Notes: generated from the sequence alone by a model not told the origin. Positions 25,861-34,153 are shown, numbered from the stretch's first letter. The stretch is 64,000 nucleotides of DNA from an uncultured Lachnospiraceae bacterium (GCA_910589385.1 CAJUTU010000009.1:1-64000); one strand, 5' to 3'. Numbers and translations are program-made.

Positions 25861-26544
25861 ATGAAATTATTACTTGTGGAAGATGAGAAAAGGATGGCGC
25901 AGGCTCTGGCCGAATTACTGCGTCTTGAAAAATATGAGGTGGACTATTGTGCGGACGGCATTTCTGGTTTGGATGCGGTAGAGAGTAATGTGTACGATAT
26001 TATCATCCTCGACGTCATGCTTCCTGGAAAGAACGGGTTTGAAATTGCAAAAGAGGCACGGAAACGCGGAATACGCACTCCAATCTTAATGCTGACTGCC
26101 AAAAGCGAAATTGATGATAAGGTAGCCGGACTGGACAGCGGCGCCGATGATTACCTTACCAAGCCCTTTGTGACCAAAGAACTGCTTGCAAGGCTTCGTG
26201 CCCTCGGACGGAGAAATATCAATTCCGCTGACGGTACTTTGTCCTTTGGAGATATCATCCTGGATACAGGAATGTCTGCAGTGACCTGCACCGCCACCGG
26301 ACAGAATATCCGGTTAAGCGAAAAAGAATACCGGATCCTGGAATATTTGATCGCCAACCAGGGCCAGATCCTCACTCGTGAACAGCTTGCCTTAAAAATC
26401 TGGGGATTTGAAAGCAATGCGGAATATAACAATGTAGAAGTGTATATGTCTTTTACCCGGAAAAAGCTTGCATTTATAGAAGCAAAAACATCAATCAAAG
26501 CAGTCCGGGGAATCGGATATGAATTGAGGTATGATCATGTTTAA
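25861..26544 (+). CDS. OmpR-family response regulator (probable controller of the VTC/CotH genes)
   Basis: A 227-residue regulator with receiver domain (EDEK acidic pair, phosphoacceptor Asp in IIILDVMLPGKNGFE, Lys in YLTKPF) and a C-terminal OmpR winged helix (LSEKEYRILEYLIANQGQ, NNVEVYMSFTRKKL). The sequence resembles the group of regulators that control cell-envelope genes in Firmicutes. It overlaps the kinase gene by eight bases. The same direct repeat is found before this gene and before the VTC gene, so I infer autoregulation and control of the downstream operon. Confidence 0.93.
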   Translation: MKLLLVEDEKRMAQALAELLRLEKYEVDYCADGISGLDAVESNVYDIIILDVMLPGKNGFEIAKEARKRGIRTPILMLTAKSEIDDKVAGLDSGADDYLTKPFVTKELLARLRALGRRNINSADGTLSFGDIILDTGMSAVTCTATGQNIRLSEKEYRILEYLIANQGQILTREQLALKIWGFESNAEYNNVEVYMSFTRKKLAFIEAKTSIKAVRGIGYELRYDHV

Positions 26545-27913
26545 GAAAACACGCCGGAAAATTGTTGCTGCCATCATGTCAGTGCTTGTCCTGATCTGGG
26601 CCGGCACCCTTGGGGTTATTTATGGTTCCAGCTACTATGAAGTTTCAAACCGAAACCGTAAAATGCTGGAACAGCACGCCCAGATGTATCTGTTAGAAGC
26701 GGATTTGGATGCCAATATGTCCGGGCTGCACACAGAAAACTCTGCACCAGAACTGTATCCAGAGGATTCCCTGCCAGAACAATATCGGGAAGCCTCCATA
26801 CCAGGCCGGCATACAGAAGACTCCATACCAGACCAAAACGGAAGCCAAATGTTTCCTGACAATATACCCGGGCCGGATCCAGGTATTCCTCACTTTGAGA
26901 ACACACCTGCCTTCCAGTTATCCACCTTCTATTCCGTTGCTGTTTCAAAAGATGGGCAGATTCTTGCCGTCACAAATGGCCAGGCCGAAGTTTATGAGGA
27001 TGATGAGCTTGCAAAAACTGCCCTTGAAGTGATGAAAAGCGGAAAAACAGACGGTGTGAAGAGCAGCCTGATCTATCATATGACGGACAAAGGCGGATAT
27101 ATCCTGGTCGCATTCATGGATAACACGATCATGCAGGAAAGCATGACTACGCTGTTTCGGTATACACTGATCTTTGGCGGATTTGCGATTCTTGCATTCT
27201 TCTTCCTTGCCGTATATCTTGCCAGAAAAATCGTGCGGCCGCTCGAAGAAAGTTATGATAAGCAGAAACAATTTATTTCCGATGCCGGACACGAGTTGAA
27301 AACCCCTGTATCCGTCGTCAGCACCAATGCAGAGCTTCTTTCCAGAGAAATCGGCGAAAATCAATGGCTTGCCAATATCCAATATGAAAATGAACGAATG
27401 GGGATATTAGTGGGCCAGCTACTGGAACTTGCCCGCACAGAGGATACAGCGCCACAGATGGAGTCTGTGGATCTTTGCCGGCTGGTAAGCGGCGAAGCGC
27501 TTCCCTTTGAAAGTGTTGTTTTTGAAAAAAGACTGACGCTGGAATGTGAAGCAGCAAGCCACCTCTATGTAAACGGCAATAGTACACAGTTAAAACAGCT
27601 TACGGCAATTCTTCTTGATAATGCCATCCGTCATTGCCAGCCAAATGGCAAAATCACACTCGGATTAAAAGGAACAAGGAACTATGCTGTTTTGTCAGTC
27701 ATGAATGATGGCGCGGAAATCCCGGAAGCACACAGAGAGCAGATTTTCGAAAGGTTTTATCGTATGGATACTGCCAGAAACAGCGACGGGCAGCATTACG
27801 GGCTGGGACTTGCCATCGCAAAAGCAATCGTATCGGTGCATCATGGAAAAATTGATGTGCAGTGCCGCAATGGAAAAGTCAAATTTATTGTAAGGATCCC
27901 TCTTCAGAAATAA
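26537..27913 (+). CDS. Sensor histidine kinase with a repetitive extracytoplasmic segment
   Basis: A 458-residue kinase. Helix 1 is near residues 10-30 and helix 2 near 208-230. The loop between them contains imperfect eight- to ten-residue repeats rich in Pro, Glu and Ser (PEDSLPEQYREASIPG, TEDSIPDQ; about residues 60-105), which is unusual for a ligand domain. The cytoplasmic part has the H-box DAGHELKTPVSVV, N-box LLDNAIRHCQPNG and G-boxes NDGAEIPEAH and HYGLGLAIAK. The ATG at 26537 has GAGGT six bases upstream; an ATG two codons earlier abuts that site. It pairs with the regulator at 25861. Confidence 0.92.
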   Translation: MFKKTRRKIVAAIMSVLVLIWAGTLGVIYGSSYYEVSNRNRKMLEQHAQMYLLEADLDANMSGLHTENSAPELYPEDSLPEQYREASIPGRHTEDSIPDQNGSQMFPDNIPGPDPGIPHFENTPAFQLSTFYSVAVSKDGQILAVTNGQAEVYEDDELAKTALEVMKSGKTDGVKSSLIYHMTDKGGYILVAFMDNTIMQESMTTLFRYTLIFGGFAILAFFFLAVYLARKIVRPLEESYDKQKQFISDAGHELKTPVSVVSTNAELLSREIGENQWLANIQYENERMGILVGQLLELARTEDTAPQMESVDLCRLVSGEALPFESVVFEKRLTLECEAASHLYVNGNSTQLKQLTAILLDNAIRHCQPNGKITLGLKGTRNYAVLSVMNDGAEIPEAHREQIFERFYRMDTARNSDGQHYGLGLAIAKAIVSVHHGKIDVQCRNGKVKFIVRIPLQK

Positions 27914-27959
27914 CTGCCTGTGCGCCTTAAAAAGCATTTTATAATTTTTTTAATAAATT

Positions 27960-27991
27960 TCAATATAAGTTCAATCTTCCTCCTGTACAAT
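27960..27991 (+). promoter_or_regulatory. Operator and promoter of the VTC-DUF4956-CotH operon
   Basis: TCAAT at 27960-27964 and TCAATC at 27971-27976 lie 11 bases apart, and TACAAT (27986-27991) follows nine bases after. Repeat sequence, period and distance to the -10 box are the same as at 25737-25768. The region 27914-28086 is otherwise empty. The sites imply that the regulator at 25861 activates this operon. Confidence 0.65.
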
Positions 27992-28086
27992 GGCAGTGCC
28001 AATGTGCAGGAGGCTTTTTATGTACAGATACTATCTATGTGGCATAGAATAATTGCCTTCTATTATATATACGAGGAGTGATAGCA

Positions 28087-28758
28087 GTGAAATACCGGCA
28101 CGAATGGAAGCATGAGATTAGTTACGCAGACCTTCTGATCCTCAGGCAGCGTCTTTCGGCAGTCGCCAAAACCGATTCTCATACAATGGATGGGAAATAT
28201 AAAATCCGTAGTCTTTATTTTGATGATGCCAAAGACCGGGTACTGCGTGAAAAAATTGATGGTGTCAACATCCGCGAAAAGTTCCGTATACGGTATTATA
28301 ACGATGACACCACTTTCATCCGGCTTGAAAAAAAGAGCAAAGTCAATGGATTATGCTTAAAAAGAAGCGCCAAATTGACCAGAAAGCAGGCACAGATGAT
28401 CGTTAGCGGCAGCTTTGGCTGGATGATAAAAAGCGGTATTCCTCTAATTGAGGAATTGTATACAAAGATGATGTCACAGGGGCTTCGTCCCAAAACAATT
28501 GTGGACTACATAAGGGAACCTTTCGTTTTCGCTCCCGGCAATGTCCGGGTCACCCTGGATTCGGATATCCGGACCGGATTGCACTGTACCGACTTTTTAA
28601 ACCAATCCAAAGCCACTATCCCCGTGAGGGACAGCCCGATCATCCTGGAGGTGAAATGGGATGAATTTTTACCCGATATCATCCGCGACACCGTACAGTT
28701 AGACGGCTGCCGGGCAGGGGCATTTTCCAAATACGCAGCCTGCAGGATTTACGGCTGA
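28087..28758 (+). CDS. VTC-domain protein (polyphosphate polymerase-like)
   Basis: A 223-residue single-domain protein of the VTC family, related to the catalytic Vtc4 tunnel domain that makes polyphosphate from ATP in yeast. Basic strands expected to line the tunnel are visible: KYRHEWKHEI at the start, KFRIRYYND, RLEKKSKVNGLCLKRSAKLT, and the acidic/basic block ILEVKWDEFLPDIIR near the C-terminus. Enzyme activity in bacteria of this type is inferred, not shown. The start is GTG at 28087, with GAGGAG eight bases upstream; a GTG nine bases earlier overlaps that site. DUF4956 follows after 51 bases. Confidence 0.88.
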   Translation: MKYRHEWKHEISYADLLILRQRLSAVAKTDSHTMDGKYKIRSLYFDDAKDRVLREKIDGVNIREKFRIRYYNDDTTFIRLEKKSKVNGLCLKRSAKLTRKQAQMIVSGSFGWMIKSGIPLIEELYTKMMSQGLRPKTIVDYIREPFVFAPGNVRVTLDSDIRTGLHCTDFLNQSKATIPVRDSPIILEVKWDEFLPDIIRDTVQLDGCRAGAFSKYAACRIYG

Positions 28759-28809
28759 AAATGTATTTTTCACAACAGGTACACGACAAATGCAAAGGAG
28801 TAGATTATT

Positions 28810-29481
28810 ATGACATTCAATGACATTTTTAAATCAAGTTTCTTAGAGAATATCGCAGGCGTCAGCATCCTAGATATGGCGCTGGCCCTGACACTGGCTT
28901 TTGGAATCGGCATGTTCATTTTTCTTGTCTACAAAAGAACCTGCCAGAGTGTAATGTACTCTTCCAGCTTCGGCACGACTCTCGTTGCCCTGACCATGAT
29001 CACTACGGTTGTGATTCTTGCGGTAACATCCAATGTAGTGCTTTCACTCGGTATGGTAGGCGCACTTTCTATCGTCCGTTTCCGTACGGCCATCAAAGAG
29101 CCGCTTGAAATCGCGTTTCTGTTCTGGTCCATCGCAGTCGGAATCGTCCTTGCGGCAGGCATCATTCCGCTTGCAGTCATCGGCAGTCTGGTAATCGGCG
29201 TTGTCCTTCTCGTATTAGCTAACAGAAAGCCGCACTGCAATCCCTATATTGTAGTCATTTCCTGCATGGATTCTGCCTGCGAAAAAAAGGCAAAAGAGTT
29301 TTTGAAAACACAGGTGCAGAAATGTGTCGTAAAAAGCAAGACCGCACAGAAAGGAGTTATTGAACTGAATCTCGAAGTCCGCATGAAAAATGACAATACA
29401 GATTTTATCAATACCCTTGCAGAAATGCGTGGTGTCAACAGCGCGGTCCTGGTCAGCTACAACGGCAATTATATGGGATAA
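28810..29481 (+). CDS. DUF4956 family membrane protein
   Basis: A 223-residue protein with four membrane helices in the N-terminal 150 residues and a soluble C-terminal domain of about 75 residues. Family blocks are SLGMVGALSIVRFRTAIKEP and GIVLAAG. DUF4956 proteins resemble the membrane part of small MgtC-like proteins and are commonly encoded next to VTC-domain proteins, suggesting a membrane partner for polyphosphate synthesis or export. AAAGGAG precedes the ATG by nine bases. The CotH gene follows after 13 bases. Confidence 0.88.
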   Translation: MTFNDIFKSSFLENIAGVSILDMALALTLAFGIGMFIFLVYKRTCQSVMYSSSFGTTLVALTMITTVVILAVTSNVVLSLGMVGALSIVRFRTAIKEPLEIAFLFWSIAVGIVLAAGIIPLAVIGSLVIGVVLLVLANRKPHCNPYIVVISCMDSACEKKAKEFLKTQVQKCVVKSKTAQKGVIELNLEVRMKNDNTDFINTLAEMRGVNSAVLVSYNGNYMG

Positions 29482-29494
29482 AAGGGGGCGTTTT

Positions 29495-31177
29495 ATGTCA
29501 ACACATAAGCATATTGACAAGATTTGCTGCGTTGTCCTTGTTTTCACACTCCTTATTACCATTCTGTTCATGAATGCCGATAGTTTTGGCGTCCAGAAGG
29601 TTTCCGCAATAGCAGAATATGAAAGCCGTTTGTTCGACACCTCCTATGTACATACTATTGATATCGTAATGGATGACTGGGACAGTTTCCTTAGTACATG
29701 CAAAAACGAAGAGTATTCCGATTGTACCGTAGTCATCGACGGAGAAGCCTATAAAAATGTGGCGATCCGTGCCAAAGGAAATACTTCGCTTACCCAGGTA
29801 GAGGCATATGGAAATAACCGTTACAGCTTTAAGATTGAATTCGACCACTATGACAGCAGCACTACCTATCATGGGCTTGATAAATTGTGCCTGAACAATA
29901 TAATACAGGACAATACCTATATGAAGGATTATCTTACTTACCAGATGATGGCGGAAATGGGCGTTGCCTCCCCCTTGTGCAGTTATGTAAATATCTCTGT
30001 AAATAACGAAACATGGGGGCTGTATCTGGCCGTGGAAGGAGTGGAAGAATCTTTCCTGCGGCGGAATTATGGAAATGATTACGGCGAGCTTTATAAACCC
30101 GACAGCATGGACATGGGCGGCGGCCGGGGAAACGGAAAAGATTTCGAAATGGACGGATGGGAAGGCTTTAAAGAGGATGGCAAAATGCCGCAAGACATGT
30201 CTGGTGAAGCAGCCCAGGGGATGCCCGGCGAAATGCCGCAAGAGATGCCGGGCGAACCTCGTCAAGATATGCAAAAGCCGGCTGGCCAGACCCCCGGCAA
30301 TAATGGCAGCCCCGGGCAAATGGCAATGGGCAGCGACGATGTATTGCTAAAATACATTGATGATGAATTTGACAGCTACACTAATATTTTCGAAAATGCC
30401 AAAACCGATATCTCAGACAGTGATAAAGAGCGCCTGATCGGCTCACTCAAAAAGTTAAACAGCGGTGAAGAACTTGAAGATACTGTTGATATCGAAGCTG
30501 TCATCCGCTATTTCGTGATCCATAATTTTGTCTTAAACTTTGACAGCTATACAGGCGGCATGATCCATAACTATTATCTGTATGAAGAAAACGGACAGAT
30601 GGCGATGATTCCATGGGATTACAATCTTGCTTTCGGCGGCTTTGAATCCGCGGGCGGCGCAAAGAGTTTAGCGAATTTCCCAATCGACTCCCCTGTATCC
30701 GGAGGCAGCGCCGAAGACCGCCCGATGCTCGCCTGGATATTTGCAAATGAAGAATATACAGAACTTTACCATCAATATTTCGCAGAGTTCATTTCGGATT
30801 ATTTTGACAGCGGCAAATTCACAGAAATGATTGACTCTGTAAAAGCAATGATTTCTCCATATGTGGAAGATGATCCCACGAAATTCTGTACCACGGAAGA
30901 ATTTGAAACCGGCATTGATACACTGAAAGAATTCTGCCTGCTGCGTGCAGAAAGCATCCGGGGCCAGTTCAATGGTTCCATTGGCTCAACCTCTGAAACG
31001 CAGGATGAAAGTACTTTTGTGGATACTGGAGATATCGAAATTTCTGATATGGGGTCTATGGGCAATTCTATGGGCGGGGCTGCAGATGCATTTAAGGGAA
31101 ATGAAACAGGGATGCCGCAAATGCCCCCAGGCGGCGGCAATATGCAGATGCCGCAAAATCAAGACAATAGACCATAA
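29495..31177 (+). CDS. CotH-family secreted protein kinase with Met/Pro/Gly-rich inserts
   Basis: A 560-residue protein. Residues 9-28 form a signal-anchor, so the body is exported. The CotH-like atypical kinase fold shows VAIRAKGNTSL, RYSFKIEFD, ETWGLYLAVEGVEESFLRR and QMAMIPWDYNLAFGGF (WDYN about 374-377). CotH phosphorylates spore-coat serines in Bacillus; here no spore-coat gene is nearby. An insertion of about 75 residues (205-280) is rich in Met, Pro, Gly and Gln (MPGEMPQEMPGEPRQ), and the last 60 residues are of the same type (MPQMPPGGGNMQMPQ). The ATG at 29495 follows an AAAGGGGG site; a longer frame overlapping DUF4956 is rejected. Confidence 0.87.
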   Translation: MSTHKHIDKICCVVLVFTLLITILFMNADSFGVQKVSAIAEYESRLFDTSYVHTIDIVMDDWDSFLSTCKNEEYSDCTVVIDGEAYKNVAIRAKGNTSLTQVEAYGNNRYSFKIEFDHYDSSTTYHGLDKLCLNNIIQDNTYMKDYLTYQMMAEMGVASPLCSYVNISVNNETWGLYLAVEGVEESFLRRNYGNDYGELYKPDSMDMGGGRGNGKDFEMDGWEGFKEDGKMPQDMSGEAAQGMPGEMPQEMPGEPRQDMQKPAGQTPGNNGSPGQMAMGSDDVLLKYIDDEFDSYTNIFENAKTDISDSDKERLIGSLKKLNSGEELEDTVDIEAVIRYFVIHNFVLNFDSYTGGMIHNYYLYEENGQMAMIPWDYNLAFGGFESAGGAKSLANFPIDSPVSGGSAEDRPMLAWIFANEEYTELYHQYFAEFISDYFDSGKFTEMIDSVKAMISPYVEDDPTKFCTTEEFETGIDTLKEFCLLRAESIRGQFNGSIGSTSETQDESTFVDTGDIEISDMGSMGNSMGGAADAFKGNETGMPQMPPGGGNMQMPQNQDNRP

Positions 31178-31260
31178 GCAAGCGTCATGTTATTATCCGC
31201 GCCCAGCCCATAGCCGCAACCCATTGTCAGCCCTTGAAATTACGTCCATCGAACAAAAAC

Positions 31261-31289
31261 TTTACAGTAAAATCCGCTTTTGCTATAAT
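31261..31289 (+). promoter_or_regulatory. Promoter of the 63-residue protein gene
   Basis: TTTACA (31261-31266) and TATAAT (31284-31289) with a 17-base spacer, near-consensus. The predicted transcript starts near 31296, about 40 bases before the ATG. The region 31178-31260 shows nothing else, and no terminator is evident after the CotH gene. Confidence 0.75.
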
Positions 31290-31334
31290 AAAAGCAGCAT
31301 ATAGAAAGGCTGCCCAGGCAGAGGAGGTGAGCAC

Positions 31335-31526
31335 ATGCCAAACAATGCTGAAATTGCGAAAACCGCCATAGATGATTTTAAAAAAATCCAAAAATATATG
31401 GTGCTGGCAAAAGAAGAAGGAGCGACAAAAACTTATGCCGAATTGAAAGACGAATATCTTTCCTTAAAGGCAATACTCAATGTAATAGGCGTAAACCTCA
31501 CAGACATCGACAAAATAAAAGAATAA
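31335..31526 (+). CDS. 63-residue helical protein of unknown function
   Basis: A short acidic/basic protein with no membrane helix, expected to be all alpha: residues 4-27 (AEIAKTAIDDFKKIQKYMVLA) and 31-60 (KTYAELKDEYLSLKAILNVIG) could form a helical hairpin. GGAGGTGAGCAC directly before the ATG is an excellent ribosome binding site. It has its own near-consensus promoter and a perfect stem-loop after the stop, so it is a genuine, probably well expressed, monocistronic gene. No family is recognised. The size and helix pattern would suit a small regulatory or protein-binding role, which is speculation. Confidence 0.75.
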   Translation: MPNNAEIAKTAIDDFKKIQKYMVLAKEEGATKTYAELKDEYLSLKAILNVIGVNLTDIDKIKE

Positions 31527-31539
31527 CAACACATTTCCA

Positions 31540-31571
31540 GAGACAGCAGGAACGATCACGCCTGCTGTCTC
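31540..31571 (+). terminator. Stem-loop after the 63-residue gene
   Basis: GAGACAGCAGG (31540-31550) pairs perfectly with CCTGCTGTCTC (31561-31571) over 11 bp with a 10-base loop. Only a weak T content follows (ATTGAAGTAATTT), so termination may be partial. Confidence 0.7.
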
Positions 31572-31651
31572 ATTGAAGTAATTTATTATCTTGCAGACAG
31601 ATACAACAAACCTGACACATACCGATTTTCTGCTTACAATGGTATGCAAAC

Positions 31652-31678
31652 AACCGGCGCAGCCACACTGCGCCGGTT
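31652..31678 (-). terminator. Stem-loop after glgB
   Basis: AACCGGCGCAG (31652-31662) and CTGCGCCGGTT (31668-31678) form an 11-bp stem with a 5-base loop. It lies 60 bases beyond the glgB stop. On the minus strand it is followed by a short T-rich stretch (GTTTGC). Confidence 0.72.
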
Positions 31679-31737
31679 TCTCTTAAACTACTGTTTATTT
31701 CTTTATGTGCTTGTCATCCATTCCCACAGCACAGCCA

Positions 31738-33684
31738 TTAAAATTCAAATACCGCAACTCCATAAGGCGGCAGTGGGTATGCAAAGGAGTACTTCTGCCC
31801 GTCGCATTCTTTCTTCACCGCTTTATACATCAGCGGCCGGTCTGCTCCAGTCCCTCCATACCTCACATCGTCACTGTTCAGAATCAATTTATACTGCTTG
31901 CCCCTCGGTACGCCGACCCGGTAATCTTCCCGTTCCATCGGCGTAAAATTGCACACAAACAACAGATTCCTCTTATTATCTTTAGAGTGTCTTACGAAGC
32001 TGAAAATGCTTCGGAAGATATCATCCTTATTGATCCAGTCAAATCCCTCTTTTTCTGTATCCAGCTCATACAATGCCTTATTCTTACGGTACAGATGCAA
32101 AAGATCCTGCACCCAGTTCTGGATCTGCTGATGCGGCTGCTCTGCCAGCAGATACCAGTCAAGCTCCCGTTCCTCGCTCCACTCTCGAAGCTGTGCAAAA
32201 TCCTGTCCCATGAAAAGCAGCTTTTTGCCCGGATGCCCCATCATAAACGCATAAGCAACTTTCAAGTTCGCAAATTTATCAAATCCCAGTCCCGGCATCT
32301 TATTCAGCATAGAACACTTCAAATGCACCACTTCATCATGTGACAGTACCAGAATATAATTCTCGCTGTAAGCATATTCCATGGAGAATGTCATCATATA
32401 ATGCGCATTCTTCCTAAACAGAGGATCCAGCTTCATATATTCTGTAAAATCATGCATCCAGCCCATATTCCATTTGATACTGAATCCAAGTCCGTCTTCC
32501 TCAGGTATCCCCGTCACCTTCGGCCATGCCGTAGACTCCTCTGCGATCATAACAGCACCTTTGTTCCGTCCCAGAACAACAGAGTTCAAATGCTTAAAGA
32601 ATTCAATCGCTTCTAAATTCTCATTGCCGCCGTATTTGTTAGCAACCCACTGTCCATCCTGCTTTCCATAATCCAGATAAAGCATGGAAGCTACCGCGTC
32701 CACACGCAGCCCATCCACATGATAATGCTCAATCCAGAACAATGCATTTCCAATCAGGAAGTTCTTTACCTCTGTCTTACTCAAGTCAAAAATCTTCGTG
32801 CCCCAGTCTGGATGTTCCCCCCGTCTCGGATCTGCATACTCAAAGGTCGGAGTCCCGTCAAAATCTGCCAGGCCATGTGCATCTCTTGGGAAATGAGCCG
32901 GCACCCAGTCCAGGATCACACCAATCTTATTCTTATGGAGATGGTTTACCAAATAGGCAAAATCCTCCGGAGTCCCATATCTGGACGTAGGAGCATAGTA
33001 CCCCGTCACCTGATATCCCCAGGAGCCGTCAAACGGATGCTCTGCAATCCCCATCAGCTCCACATGGGTATAGCCCATTTTTTTCACATACTCCACAATG
33101 GATTCCGCAAAATCCCGATAAGTATAAAATCCTTCATCCTCCCGTCCCGGATGGCGCATCCAGGAACCCATATGCACCTCATAAACAGACATGGGATTCT
33201 TTTTATTATCCCACTTTTCACGCGCTTCAAGCCATGCGCCGTCTGACCAGCTAAATTTCGATATATCGGCCACACGTGAGGCATTCCCCGGACGGAGCTC
33301 TGAATAATTAGCAAATGGGTCTGCTTTAAAAAGCGTCTCTCCTTTTGCCGTCTCAACGCAGAATTTGTACATGTCTCCCTCTTCCACGCCTGGGACAAAA
33401 AGCGTATAAATTCCGGCCGGTTCCTGGCGTTCCATCTCATCCGCCTCGACATCCCAGCCATTAAACTCCCCGATTACGGATACTTTCTCCGCATGCGGAG
33501 CCCAGACTGCAAAATAAACGCCCTCCACGCCTTCTGCAGATACTACCTTATGAGCACCCATCTTTTTATAAATCTCATAATGCGTGCCCTTTCCGAACAG
33601 GTATTGATCCAGTTCTCCAATCTCATAAGGCTGTACATCCTTTTTACTGGATTTTCTCTTTTTACTGGTTTCATTCTTTTTCAT
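31738..33684 (-). CDS. glgB: 1,4-alpha-glucan branching enzyme
   Basis: A 648-residue GH13 enzyme that makes alpha-1,6 branches in glycogen. The N-terminal CBM48-like domain (about 40-150, FAVWAPHAEKVSVIGEFNGWD) precedes the catalytic barrel. Catalytic residues are visible as Asp in LRVDAVASMLYLDY, Glu in VMIAEESTAWP and Asp in LVLSHDEVVH. The N-terminus has an extra Lys/Ser-rich stretch of about 18 residues. It stands alone with no other glycogen gene nearby. GAGGTGAG lies close before the ATG. Confidence 0.96.
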   Translation of the reverse strand: MKKNETSKKRKSSKKDVQPYEIGELDQYLFGKGTHYEIYKKMGAHKVVSAEGVEGVYFAVWAPHAEKVSVIGEFNGWDVEADEMERQEPAGIYTLFVPGVEEGDMYKFCVETAKGETLFKADPFANYSELRPGNASRVADISKFSWSDGAWLEAREKWDNKKNPMSVYEVHMGSWMRHPGREDEGFYTYRDFAESIVEYVKKMGYTHVELMGIAEHPFDGSWGYQVTGYYAPTSRYGTPEDFAYLVNHLHKNKIGVILDWVPAHFPRDAHGLADFDGTPTFEYADPRRGEHPDWGTKIFDLSKTEVKNFLIGNALFWIEHYHVDGLRVDAVASMLYLDYGKQDGQWVANKYGGNENLEAIEFFKHLNSVVLGRNKGAVMIAEESTAWPKVTGIPEEDGLGFSIKWNMGWMHDFTEYMKLDPLFRKNAHYMMTFSMEYAYSENYILVLSHDEVVHLKCSMLNKMPGLGFDKFANLKVAYAFMMGHPGKKLLFMGQDFAQLREWSEERELDWYLLAEQPHQQIQNWVQDLLHLYRKNKALYELDTEKEGFDWINKDDIFRSIFSFVRHSKDNKRNLLFVCNFTPMEREDYRVGVPRGKQYKLILNSDDVRYGGTGADRPLMYKAVKKECDGQKYSFAYPLPPYGVAVFEF

Positions 33685-33714
33685 AAGCTCACCTCATCAC
33701 AGCTTGTATTTATC

Positions 33715-33790
33715 CCGTGCAGTGCATGTGATAAATTTTGCACGGTATTGTAATAAACTCTATTATACTTTATAAGTCTAAAAAATAAAA
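33715..33790 (-). promoter_or_regulatory. Probable glgB promoter and leader inverted repeat
   Basis: On the minus strand a -10 box TATAAT (33762-33767) is preceded 17 bases upstream by a poor TTTTAT (33785-33790). Between the -10 box and glgB the leader carries a perfect inverted repeat CCGTGCA/TGCACGG (33715-33721 and 33739-33745). The weak -35 box suggests an activator or simply low strength. Confidence 0.4.
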
Positions 33791-33870
33791 GAGAAAATAC
33801 GCCGGAAAACACATAAAATCACGCTTTTTTCCCGACCACCGGCCGAAAAATCAATCTGCGCCTTCCGCTT

Positions 33871-34134
33871 TTACACAAGCTTCAATTCTTTAAAAATCGC
33901 CCACACATAGGGCGCACCAAATACCCCCAGGCTTTTGGGGCCGGTAACACTCTCCGGCATAGCCTGCAATTTATCCCATGCCTTCTCTACCGTCGCCCGC
34001 GTGATCGACTTTGACCGCCGATCCACAAACAGTTCCCCTCCAATCACCTGGTAGCGGAACTCCAATCCTTTTACCGTATGGAAAATCTTTCCCTGATTTT
34101 TGACTAATTCTTCCCAAAGTTCTTCTTTCAGCAT
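33871..34134 (-). CDS. Conserved hypothetical protein, 87 residues
   Basis: A small soluble protein with alternating strands and helices: LWEELVKNQGKIFHTVKGLEF, RYQVIGGELFVDRRSKSITR and VFGAPYVWAIFKEL. The pattern GKxFxTxKGxxFxYxVxGxEL suggests a compact nucleic-acid- or ligand-binding fold, but I cannot name a family. The start at 34134 (MLKEELWEEL) is chosen over an in-frame start at 34188, because the longer form would run into the terminator stem at 34158-34207 and adds an atypical Arg-rich segment. The binding site is weak (GGTGG). It lies upstream of glgB with a gap of 186 bases. Confidence 0.6.
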   Translation of the reverse strand: MLKEELWEELVKNQGKIFHTVKGLEFRYQVIGGELFVDRRSKSITRATVEKAWDKLQAMPESVTGPKSLGVFGAPYVWAIFKELKLV

Positions 34135-34153
34135 GCGCCACCTACGCCTCACT

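Noticed and set aside
29390..29494. N-terminal extension of the CotH-like protein into DUF4956
   Set aside because: The segment is the DUF4956 coding region in another frame. The ATG at 29495 follows a strong site and begins a proper signal-anchor.
29498..30319. Long minus-strand frame opposite the CotH gene
   Set aside because: It is antisense to a gene with clear kinase motifs, has no ribosome binding site and shows His/Ile-rich translation typical of antisense frames.
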